From positions 1 through 25,837 of the forward strand of contig JAGWBY010000062.1 of the NCBI GenBank assembly GCA_021295675.1: a DNA stretch of 25,837 nucleotides. The letters are read 5' to 3'. Of the stretch, positions 1-7,063 are shown piece after piece (within the stretch, counting starts at the first letter, position 1; each line of letters opens with the position of its first letter). This DNA comes from Candidatus Latescibacterota bacterium (GTDB lineage Bacteria > Latescibacterota > UBA2968 > UBA8231). The translations under genes and the position numbers were made by a program. Below the pieces are notes generated by a model. It was not told where the DNA came from and did not search any database. It saw nothing but the letters and a program-made list of their open reading frames with translations.

Positions 1-65
1 ACGGCCGCGACTTGGTCGCCGCCGCGCCGAGAATCTACGAACAATTGGTCGCGCTGTTGCGCTAA
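1..65 (+). CDS. 3' end of an unidentified gene (partial)
   Basis: An open frame entering from the left edge reads about 20 codons and ends at the TAA at 63-65. The tail ends IYEQLVALLR, an amphipathic helix typical of the C terminus of a soluble protein. Nothing in 20 residues identifies the family. It is read as coding because the other two plus frames give no comparably protein-like tail and because a repeat element and then a new gene follow directly. The product cannot be named from this fragment. Confidence 0.45.
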   Translation, partial: GRDLVAAAPRIYEQLVALLR

Positions 66-74
66 ACAACTAAT

Positions 75-213
75 TTACGCACAGACCCCTAGGTATGGGA
101 TGCTTCGCTTCGCTCAGCATGACAGGAAGCGGATTACCTGAGCCAAGTCATGCTGAGCGGAGCGAAGCGGAGTCGAAGCATCTGTTACCTAAGATGCTCA
201 TGCGTAACGTCAG
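75..213. repeat. Palindromic intergenic repeat, copy 1
   Basis: This is a long imperfect inverted repeat. The inner arms are 99-123 and 147-182 (GATGCTTCG...CATGAC against GTCATGCTGAGC...CGAAGCATC), the right arm carrying an 11-base insertion. Pairing continues outward through cctaggta/ttacctaag to ttacgca (75-81) against tgcgtaa (201-207). The same element recurs at 22036-22210 with a shared core and shared outer sequence. It ends 25 bases before the ATG of the next gene, with only the ribosome binding site between. It resembles the widespread GTCATGCTGAGC-type palindromes of many bacterial genomes. It could be a non-autonomous mobile repeat or an RNA hairpin in the leader. Confidence 0.75.
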
Positions 214-237
214 TAAATAACAAGGAGACGATGTCCC

Positions 238-1361
238 ATGAAAATCAGCGACATCAAAGCCTATCCAACTTGGGTCGGCCACCGCAATCAGCTCATCGTC
301 AAGGTCGAGACCGACGAAGGCATCCACGGCTGGGGCGAGTCGGGGCTATCGGGGCGCGAACTGGCTGTCGTGGGCGCAGTGCGGCACTACCGGGAGTTTT
401 TGCTCGGCCGCGACCCGCGCGAAATCGGGCGGCTCTGGCAGGAGATGTACCGCGGCCAGTACTTTGAAGGCGGGCGGGTGTTGACCGCGGCGATTTCGGC
501 CATCGACATCGCCTTACACGACGTGGTAGGCAAGGCCCTCGGCGTGCCGGTCTATCAGCTTTTGGGCGGCAAGCAGCGCGAATGGGTGCCCTGCTTTGCG
601 ACGACCGGGGCACCAGACCTAGAGACCTTGGTCAAAAACTGCAAGCTGCTGTTGGACAAGGGGTGGGACGTGATTCGTACGGGAATGGCCCAGCGCAAAC
701 AGGACGACGACGAACTGCTGTTCGAGCCGCGCGAGACCATCGGCATCACCGCGGCTTGGCTGACTGAAGTGCGCCAAGAGATTGGTCCTGACCCAGTTTT
801 GGGCATTGACTACCACCATCGGCTGACGGTCGCCGAGAGCGCCGGGGACGCTCGACTTCCTTGAAGAACCCATTCGCGACGAGTGCCCCGAAGCCTACGA
901 ATCGCTCCGCACCATGACCGACGTGCCGTTTGCCATCGGCGAGGAATTTGCCAGCAAGTGGCAGTTTTTGCCCTATCTCGAACGCGGAATCACGCAGTTT
1001 GCGCGGATCGACGTGTGCAACGTCGGCGGGCTGACCGAATCTATGAAAGTGGCGAGCTTGGCCGAATCCCACTACATCGACCTGATGCCCCACAACCCGC
1101 TGGGGCCGATCTGCACCGCCGCGACCGTGCATCTAGCGGCGGCCGTGCCCAACTTCGCGTGGCTCGAACATCGCGTGACGCCGACGGAAGCGGGCAAGTT
1201 CATGGACGAAGATTTGTTTCCGGTGCAGTGCGAACTGGTGGGGTCGCGAGGGGCCGGGACTGGGCGTGGAGTTCAACGAAGAACTGGCCAAGGAGCAGGA
1301 GTTCAAGTTTTGGGAAGCGCCGCATTTGCGGCGGCGGGATGGGTCCCATACGAACTGGTAG
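238..1361 (+). pseudogene. Galactonate-dehydratase-like enolase superfamily enzyme, two frameshifts
   Basis: This is a mandelate racemase/muconate lactonizing enzyme family protein, expected to dehydrate a sugar acid in the cytoplasm. The ATG at 238 follows AGGAG. Frame 1 runs to about 846. One extra G in GGGG (844-847) shifts it, and the next frame continues with LDFLEEP, GEEF and PHNPLGPI. A second extra G, in the GGGG at 1240-1243 or 1250-1253, shifts it again, ending GSHTNW at the TAG 1359-1361. Removing both bases gives 373 residues, the family length. The corrected protein keeps the metal ligands Asp191, Glu209 and Glu235 and the catalytic pair His193 and His285, the pattern of D-galactonate dehydratase. 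The actual substrate is unknown. Everything apart from the two G runs looks intact, so this is either a very recent pseudogene or a homopolymer sequencing error. Confidence 0.88.
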
Positions 1362-1495
1362 TGGCTCTCGGTCGCTGCCGACTGCCGCTTGGGCAAGTCC
1401 ATTTCTAAGCGCCGCAGATACTGAACCATTTTGAACCTTCCTCCAAATTAGTCGAACTTTTTCGGAGTTTACTCCAAAATGGTCAAGCCGCGCAC

Positions 1496-2119
1496 CTAGG
1501 TACAGAGCAGTCGAGGCAACGCTGAAATATCGTCGATAACTGCAACTTTGGGTACTTCATCAAATTCACTTTTGCTCGTCGCGCCTGATAGTACCGCAAT
1601 AAAGGGCACCTTGGCCCGTTCGGCCGTTAGCGCATCAATCGTACTGTCGCCAACGTAAAGTCTGGCGATAGCGGCTGTCAAACCTCCGGGATGTGGCTTG
1701 TGTTCGGCAACGTCTTCTCCGCCTATGATGACGCCAAAGCGATTGGACAGCCCTTCTCTTGCTAAAATCTCCTCAATTCTATAGCGGAACTTCGTTGACA
1801 CGATTCCCAATGAAAAACCCATTTCGATCAACCGCTCAGTTGTCGCGGGGACGCTAGCAAACATGGACGTTACGTCCACCATAACCTGATCGGCTCGTTT
1901 GACAAAGTTGCTTACAAACAAACTGACGTTCTGATTGTTTGTTTGCCCAGTCAGACTCAGAAAGGTATCTCCCAAAGACATACCAATAGTTCGCTTGATT
2001 TGCTCGTCATCAGCTCGAGGCAGATTCAACTTCTCCAGCGCAAAATTGACACACTCAATGATGCCTTTTGTCGAGTCCGCTAGTGTAAGGTCAAAGTCAA
2101 AAATGATCGCCCGAGCCAT
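1496..2119 (-). CDS. HAD-superfamily hydrolase, phosphoglycolate phosphatase-like
   Basis: This is a cytoplasmic haloacid-dehalogenase-type phosphatase of 207 residues. Motif I is FDFDLT with nucleophile Asp8 and acid/base Asp10. Motif II is the Ser of GIVSTKF, motif III the Lys of EHKPHP, and motif IV VGDSTID. The stretch between motif III and motif IV is several residues shorter than in typical relatives. The ATG at 2119 is chosen over a TTG at 2146 because family homology starts at MARAIIFDFD. Neither has a strong Shine-Dalgarno at good spacing. The substrate cannot be told. The first 42 codons and 13 upstream bases are duplicated at 4170-4315. It is read toward the left and has no close operon partner. 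Confidence 0.85.
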   Translation of the reverse strand: MARAIIFDFDLTLADSTKGIIECVNFALEKLNLPRADDEQIKRTIGMSLGDTFLSLTGQTNNQNVSLFVSNFVKRADQVMVDVTSMFASVPATTERLIEMGFSLGIVSTKFRYRIEEILAREGLSNRFGVIIGGEDVAEHKPHPGGLTAAIARLYVGDSTIDALTAERAKVPFIAVLSGATSKSEFDEVPKVAVIDDISALPRLLCT

Positions 2120-2181
2120 AGCTTGCCGTGCGAATCCCTTTCTCAATACGGTGCGATACGCCTGTTACTCGGTGCTAGGCA

Positions 2182-4071
2182 TCAATCCGCAGGGCGGACC
2201 GTCACCTGTGTGTTAGGATGGCCGATGTCGGTCTTAACGTAGACGATGGTCCGGGCTTGGTCGTCGGAGTCAACTTGCTGAATGATCTCGCCGCCCTCGA
2301 CGGCATAAATGCCGCTAGCCATGACGAACTTAAGGCGCCCACCTTGGATCACGATAGGGTTGTCACCGAGGTCCCTGTTGATCGTGGCGCTGAGCGCAGT
2401 TTCCGTCCCTTGGTTGAGTACCGCGCTTGGGCCCGACCTATCCGTCCCCGGTACCGCGTACGCTACCTCGAACTTCCGTAGGGTGCAGTCGCGCACCAAA
2501 TACCCATTGGCAACGTAGGTATCGCAGGTGGGCAGGCGCTCTTCCTTCTCGACCGCCGTGCTGTAGTTGGTCTGTGCTAGGGCCGAGTCAACGGCCACCT
2601 TGCCGATCGGCGGTTGCGATTCGATGATGCCTTTGCCCAGCCTAGGATCGTCCGGCACTAGCTTTGATATCTCCAGCAGACCGACGAGCTCCAGTTCGGG
2701 GGATTTGGCTAACCCTCCATAATAGGTAGGGACTGGACCGCGGTGGATCGTGCCGTCATCGGTTCGGTGGGCTCGCTCAAGCAGGACCAGATTCAAGCCG
2801 TACTGTTCGTCGAGGAGATCGGTGATCTGCCACGGCTCGCCATCGCGGTGCCACCAAGTAAGGTGGTGACACATAAAGAGCCGCAAGCCGCTCCGTTTAT
2901 GAGCTAGCAGATCCTCTTTGAGCCAGCGGTCTTGGTCCGGGCGGACCGCATGGGTCTCCCACTGGTCCGGGCAGTAGGGCAAGACGATGTGCAGCGGACC
3001 GATGTCGCGGGATTGGTATCGCGTACCGAAGTAATGTCGGTAATACTCAATGCTCATTGGCTGGTCGGGATAAGGCTCGTGGGGGTAGTGCCCGTAGTCT
3101 GCGATGCCGCCGCGGTCGTGGTTGCCGAGCCCTCCGAAGTAAGGCACATCCAGATGTCGGGAGGCTGCGTCGGCGATGCGGGCGACGACGCGCTCGTCCT
3201 CGTAACCTATATCATCAACATTGGCGTAGAAGGCGGGGCGGATGATGTTGACCGTCTCCCGGAAGAGAGAGGCGATCTCTCCATCCACCGAGAGCCGGTG
3301 TGAGTCGAGAGCATGGTGGAAGTTGCCGGTCAGATAGATGGGGTCGGGATATTCCAGTAGTACGTTAACGGCGTTCGGTTGGGAGGCTGTTCCTAGGGAG
3401 TTTAACTCCTCAGGGGTGTCAGGCGGTATCTGGACGAGGAGGCACCATCCCGGCTCTGCTTCGTGCCGGATCATCCAACGTCCGTATTCCGCACGTAGTA
3501 CCTTCAGGGGACGGGAGAAGTGTTCGGTGCTTAGGGAGGCCGACCAGCCTTGTACGGTGCGATCGGCGTCGATCTCGACGATGAGAGAGTCTCCTGCGAG
3601 ACGGGTCACGGCACTCGTCAGTCGAGGAGACACAATGGTCGGAAAAAGCGGATCCCTAGTTAGTATCGCCGACAACTCGGCCCTGCCGCCCCGTTCTAGG
3701 TTTACCTTGGTCTCTTGGGGGAGGAAACCCCAACGCGACGCCCTGACGGTGCAGGAACCTAGATGGATGCCGGAGACGTCCGATAGGTCAATGTCGAAAG
3801 TGAAGGGAGCTATCGTGTCGGGAGAAGTTTCCCAAGACATTCTCCGCCTGCTCCGCATATCAGCGAAAAAAGAGGCGCGCACTTCATCGCTCTGAATGAG
3901 ATCTAGGCGCACAGATTCGAGGGCATTGGCCTCTGGATGCCGCCAGCGCGGAGCCGTGTCAGGTGACTCTTCAAAACGAAGGGGTTCCGCTGCGGTTTCA
4001 GAGGGATTGGGTAGTGCACTAGCCGTTAGGATTAGCAGAAAAAGCCAACGGGCAGAAGTTGTCATTGCCAT
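2182..4071 (-). CDS. Secreted calcineurin-like metallophosphoesterase family protein, degenerate motif
   Basis: A 629-residue protein with an N-terminal signal peptide (hydrophobic residues about 8-20, likely cleaved near residue 28). Residues about 85-140 look like a beta-rich carboxypeptidase-regulatory or Ig-type domain. Residues about 243-440 carry metallophosphoesterase features: VDDIGYED at 286 (the GD motif region), GNHD at 316-319, HH at 402-403 and AHR near 434-436. The expected first motif Asp-x-His appears as Asn250-Phe-His252, so one metal ligand is altered. The remaining 190 residues look beta-rich and ended. It probably acted on an extracytoplasmic phosphoester, but activity is doubtful. 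The start is ATG 4071 (MAMTT), with a second ATG two codons later. It sits alone, 62 bases upstream of the HAD gene on the same strand. Confidence 0.72.
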   Translation of the reverse strand: MAMTTSARWLFLLILTASALPNPSETAAEPLRFEESPDTAPRWRHPEANALESVRLDLIQSDEVRASFFADMRSRRRMSWETSPDTIAPFTFDIDLSDVSGIHLGSCTVRASRWGFLPQETKVNLERGGRAELSAILTRDPLFPTIVSPRLTSAVTRLAGDSLIVEIDADRTVQGWSASLSTEHFSRPLKVLRAEYGRWMIRHEAEPGWCLLVQIPPDTPEELNSLGTASQPNAVNVLLEYPDPIYLTGNFHHALDSHRLSVDGEIASLFRETVNIIRPAFYANVDDIGYEDERVVARIADAASRHLDVPYFGGLGNHDRGGIADYGHYPHEPYPDQPMSIEYYRHYFGTRYQSRDIGPLHIVLPYCPDQWETHAVRPDQDRWLKEDLLAHKRSGLRLFMCHHLTWWHRDGEPWQITDLLDEQYGLNLVLLERAHRTDDGTIHRGPVPTYYGGLAKSPELELVGLLEISKLVPDDPRLGKGIIESQPPIGKVAVDSALAQTNYSTAVEKEERLPTCDTYVANGYLVRDCTLRKFEVAYAVPGTDRSGPSAVLNQGTETALSATINRDLGDNPIVIQGGRLKFVMASGIYAVEGGEIIQQVDSDDQARTIVYVKTDIGHPNTQVTVRPAD

Positions 4072-4173
4072 TTCTTTCTTTATAAAGACAGGGATGAGGC
4101 AGGGTTCCCTACGTCGATCTGTTGCAGAGGTTCGAGAACGCCTTGAGCTATGTCAAGGGTAACTTCTTCTAGT

Positions 4174-4302
4174 TCACTTGATTCGCTCGTCATCGGCTTG
4201 AGGCAGATTCAACCTCTCCAGCGCAAAATTGACACACTCAATGATGCCTTTTGTTGAGTCCGCTAGTGTAAGGTCAAAGTCAAAAATGATCGCCTGAGCC
4301 AT
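4174..4302 (-). pseudogene. Truncated 5' duplicate of the HAD hydrolase gene
   Basis: A 42-codon open frame beginning MAQAIIFDFDLTLADS and ending at a TGA at 4174-4176. It is a copy of the first 42 codons of the HAD gene at 1496-2119. The homologous block spans 4170-4315 against 1987-2132. Over the 43 codons there are seven differences, all transitions, and one of them (CGA to TGA) creates the stop. Homology ends a few bases beyond that stop. It holds motif I only, so it cannot be a working phosphatase. It lies just after a weak attC-like hairpin in a block of gene debris. Confidence 0.85.
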
Positions 4303-4344
4303 AGCTTGTCGTGCGGAACTGCTCGCGCTCCGCGCTTGTTGATA

Positions 4345-4431
4345 GCCCAACCGCCAGCGACCACAGCTTCCGGCGATGAGCGTACAGTTGCTCCCCTATG
4401 CGCTGGCGTTCTCTGATGTCGCTGGTGGTGC
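4345..4431 (-). repeat. Weak attC-like hairpin (candidate)
   Basis: Read on the minus strand, a GCACCAC box is followed by CCAGCGAC, about 56 bases of partly self-complementary sequence, GTCGCTGG, CG and GTTGGGC. The 8-base L-like arms pair perfectly. The outer boxes pair at only five of seven positions, and the left one lacks the conserved AAC. It lies 51 bases after the stop of the DUF6528-like gene and 42 bases before the ATG of the HAD fragment, close to the spacing around the better site at 5437-5517. Taken alone it would not be called. Confidence 0.25.
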
Positions 4432-4482
4432 GATTTTCGGTCAATCCTTTCGCGATCGTCGTATTTAGCCTGTACATCCATG

Positions 4483-5412
4483 TCATCTTTTGGTGTCGTA
4501 ACTGAAATGATTTGGAATCCACCAGCGGATCTTATAAAATCGAGCCCCTTCTCTCTGATTGGTTTTCGAACTCCATGCAAAACGAATAGTATCACACCAC
4601 CAACTCTCACAAGCCTGCATATATACGGTAGTAGGCTCCTGACTCCGTTCGCTAATGCTTTTTACACGAACGGCTTCAGCGAGTAATGGATAAGGAGAGA
4701 AAGTCTGTTCTACTGGATCAAAAGACCAAATTTTTGAATGGGTTGTGATCATTAAGTCATTCGCGTCCCAAGTTGGGAACAAATCGTGGCCTCCTTCTTC
4801 AGGTAGCTCAAAAACGGCTTCCTCTTGCAACCTTGGCTTCTGCTGATCAAAGTTATAGCTATATCGTCGAATGGTGCGATACCCAACGGCCCAAACGCAG
4901 GTTCGAGCCTGATCCCATACCACGCCATGCGCACTAGGCAGAGTATAGTCTTGTGAGTAAACGCTATCAGGAAATGATGTAACCGAAGCGTTGGTTGAGA
5001 AAATGCGAAGCGTATTGTCCGTAGAAGATGCAGATATAATATTCCCATCGGGTAAAATCTCCGCAGAATGAGGATTAACACCCGCATGAGCGTAGAAACG
5101 AACCTTTTTGTCTTCTAAGCGAATGAGAATAACGGCACCACCAGATGCGGTCGCTAAGACATGCGTCTCGTCCAATACTGATTTAGCATCTGAAAAATTG
5201 ATAAACCACGGGACATGCCGCTGTGGAATATCAGGAGAACCATCCGGAGACCAAGACCATAGTATCGATTGGGCATCATTCCAATCACTCGCCTCGTCTA
5301 TTAACAAAAGCCGACCTTGGGCTTGTTCACAGGCAATGATCGGTGTTGCTCTCACATAACCAGAAGATATGAGAAGAACGCCTAAACAGATTATCAAAAG
5401 AAATAGCGGCAT
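4483..5412 (-). CDS. Secreted beta-propeller-like protein, DUF6528-type
   Basis: A 309-residue protein starting at ATG 5412, seven bases after GGAG. Residues 1-22 form a Sec signal peptide (hydrophobic core LFLLIICLGVLLISS). The mature part alternates short beta-strand blades, for example ACEQAQGRLLLID, LWSWSPDG, GVVWD and WAVGY, like a single-chain beta-propeller. From memory this resembles the DUF6528 family, whose function is unknown. The C terminus ends with a Trp/Cys-rich segment and is probably complete. Its G+C content is visibly lower than the flanking metabolic genes, about 45% in one counted line. It is followed by a weak attC-like hairpin and preceded by a better one, so it may be an integron cassette gene. 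It could bind or hydrolyse an extracellular ligand, but no catalytic motif is evident. Confidence 0.72.
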   Translation of the reverse strand: MPLFLLIICLGVLLISSGYVRATPIIACEQAQGRLLLIDEASDWNDAQSILWSWSPDGSPDIPQRHVPWFINFSDAKSVLDETHVLATASGGAVILIRLEDKKVRFYAHAGVNPHSAEILPDGNIISASSTDNTLRIFSTNASVTSFPDSVYSQDYTLPSAHGVVWDQARTCVWAVGYRTIRRYSYNFDQQKPRLQEEAVFELPEEGGHDLFPTWDANDLMITTHSKIWSFDPVEQTFSPYPLLAEAVRVKSISERSQEPTTVYMQACESWWCDTIRFAWSSKTNQREGARFYKIRWWIPNHFSYDTKR

Positions 5413-5436
5413 CTTCTGACTCCTTTTTTGCAGTTA

Positions 5437-5517
5437 GTCTAACGTATGTGGCTACCCGAACTGCGTAATAGGTCCCAATGGGCCGGGCGCAGTCCGAGCA
5501 GGTAGCCATTGTTAGGC
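5437..5517 (-). repeat. attC: attC-like integron recombination site
   Basis: An 81-base imperfect palindrome bounded by GTCTAAC (5437-5443) and GTTAGGC (5511-5517). These match the attC core boxes RYYYAAC and GTTRRRY on either strand. On the minus strand the order is GCCTAAC, AA, TGGCTACC, a 7-base asymmetric bulge, ACTGCG, a structured loop containing GGCCC/GGGACC, CGCAGT, TCG, GGTAGCCA, CATAC, GTTAGAC. The nested arms of 7, 8 and 6 bases with unpaired spacers match the folded single-stranded form of attC. Length is within the usual 57-141 bases. It lies between two minus-strand genes, 62 bases after the phosphodiesterase stop and 24 bases before the next ATG, the usual cassette layout. No integrase gene is in the window. 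Confidence 0.55.
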
Positions 5518-5579
5518 GGCGAGGGTTTTATCCTTACCCCAAATTGTATGTACTGACTATAACTCGACCCATCAGACAA

Positions 5580-6500
5580 TCACTTACTGAATCCCCTGTT
5601 GTGTGTATCTTCAAGATAATCCATTAAGAGTACAGGCCGGTCTGTCCCAATCACCGTAGCTCCATTCTCTATGACCCAGCCCCAGTTATCATCCGGATTT
5701 GACAGAGCTAGATCATCCAAGCGACCAGCAGCAATGTGTGGATAGATAGGGTTCATCATGATACCTATCCTCTTGGATTTTATCCTATCCACCTGATCTA
5801 ACAGGTCAGTACGATCTTCTCCAAAGATGATTTCAATTACTTTTGGAGGATATGGGGCATGTATATAGCTATCTACAAATCCTTTAGGATCCTCTGTATT
5901 CCACCAAAGTAAAGGCATGTAGTTTATGCCCTTTATGAGCTCACCGTACTTCATGGAGAAATCTTCATAGGAATCATTGATCCGAAAAATCACCTGATCT
6001 AACGTGCCCTCTTGTTTCACCATATCGTATGCTTCTCTGAAGTACGGATAGCTCTTGTCCAAATCCAACATTATCCTGTTTTTTGCATATCTCAACCCTT
6101 CCTCAAAGGTAGGTATTCGTTGAGATGTGGGGACCCCCAGGCCGTTCTTCAGATATAGTGTTTTCAGAGAATCCAATGTCCAGTCCGCGACGTTACCAGA
6201 ACCTGTCGTTGTCCGATCTAAAGTAGAGTCATGGAACAGAACCAGAACACTATCTTTGGTCATCTTAAGGTCCGTTTCCATAATGTCTATACCATACTTG
6301 ATGCAAAAATCCATTGCTAGCAGAGAATTCTCTGGAGCGTTACGCCAATTCCCTCTGTGAGCTGCTACCAGTACTGCTTGAGGGTATGCTCCTAGATTCT
6401 GATATACTTCGATTACCTTGTCATTATTCTGCTTTTCTTCTCCATAGGATTTGTCTGATCCGACAGAGAGAAGCAAAAGTCCCAAAAGTATATGTCTCAT
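5580..6500 (-). CDS. Secreted glycerophosphodiester phosphodiesterase family protein
   Basis: A 306-residue protein expected to cleave glycerophosphodiesters to glycerol 3-phosphate and an alcohol outside the cytoplasm. The signal peptide is residues 1-20 (RHILLGLLLLSVGS). The catalytic set is present: AAHRG (His48, Arg49), PENS (56-59), ETD (Glu75, Asp77) and LFHD (His90), followed by the usual DRTTTGSG. A late GTDRPVLLMDYL fits the family's closing strand and helix. The ATG at 6500 has GAGGA seven bases upstream. The gene is A+T-rich, about 42% G+C in one counted line, unlike the surrounding metabolic genes, which suggests recent acquisition. Its start abuts the end of a decayed transposase, and an attC-like site follows its stop. 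Confidence 0.9.
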   Translation of the reverse strand: MRHILLGLLLLSVGSDKSYGEEKQNNDKVIEVYQNLGAYPQAVLVAAHRGNWRNAPENSLLAMDFCIKYGIDIMETDLKMTKDSVLVLFHDSTLDRTTTGSGNVADWTLDSLKTLYLKNGLGVPTSQRIPTFEEGLRYAKNRIMLDLDKSYPYFREAYDMVKQEGTLDQVIFRINDSYEDFSMKYGELIKGINYMPLLWWNTEDPKGFVDSYIHAPYPPKVIEIIFGEDRTDLLDQVDRIKSKRIGIMMNPIYPHIAAGRLDDLALSNPDDNWGWVIENGATVIGTDRPVLLMDYLEDTHNRGFSK

Positions 6501-6504
6501 TGTA

Positions 6505-6926
6505 TAGTCCTCGTATGAGTTCTAGTGAGGGATAGAGATGATCGGCGATACCGGTGGCCATCGCCGGACCCCTCTGTTGCCATCGGCCTTCTTGCGTCCG
6601 CTGTCGCAAAGACCGATGCGGATGGTGAAAGTTGTAGCGCACGGCACTAATCAACTGAGGGCATCATGCCGATCGGTCCGACGCGAAAAGTCCGGCGTCT
6701 TGCAGGTTTTGCGCCCGTTGCGTATCCAATCGGGCAGATGGAAGCGCTCAATGGCGCTGGTGTTGGCTTTTCTGCAACCCAAGTCGGCCACGACTTGGGC
6801 CAATTTGCCCTTGCCAAAGATCGGTCGGATTTCCACCAGTTTGACCCGTCCCCCTTGCCGATGTTTGACAATCTGGGCATATACCAACGCTATTGTGGGA
6901 GATCCAAAAAAAGGGGAAAATAGCAC
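6505..6926 (-). pseudogene. Decayed transposase (DDE/integrase-core type), C-terminal part
   Basis: Two minus-strand frames together give the end of a transposase. The upstream frame (6926 to about 6655) reads ALVYAQIVKHRQGGRVKLVE, then NTSAIERFHLPDWIRNGRKT. The downstream frame (about 6650 to 6510) reads YNFHHPHRSLRQRTQEGRW and then AMATGIADHLYPSLELIRG. Both match, from memory, IS transposases whose tails read YAQVVK..., INTAFVER... and YxFVRPHRSLR...TPAMAAGL. A frameshift near 6650 separates the halves. The N-terminal part is absent or unreadable, and no terminal inverted repeats were found. Its tail runs into the start of the phosphodiesterase gene. It is not functional. Confidence 0.78.
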
Positions 6927-7063
6927 CGGCTTCAGATCCTACCGTTCCAAATCCACTCCCATCTATTCGGCAAGCAACGTCTCCACCGTGCCCGAACCGC
7001 GCATGGTCGTGTTAGGCGACGCTGTAAACGTTGGGCATCGGTAGCTTTGCTGCCTTGGGCACA

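Noticed and set aside
883..1434. Open frame overlapping the broken dehydratase gene
   Set aside because: It is a shadow frame. The neighbouring frame carries the conserved LEEP, GEEF and PHNPLGPI motifs.
1464..1475. GGAGTTTACTCC palindrome between the dehydratase and HAD genes
   Set aside because: Stem of only five bases without a T-run. Too weak to call a terminator or operator.
4280..4522. 80-codon minus-strand open frame overlapping the end of the DUF6528-like gene
   Set aside because: It starts inside the neighbouring gene, lacks a ribosome binding site and crosses the duplicated HAD block in another frame. No recognisable domain.
5437..5517. tRNA or intrinsic terminator as explanation of the hairpin
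   Set aside because: No cloverleaf or T-loop consensus in register, and no T-run after the stem. The core boxes fit attC better.
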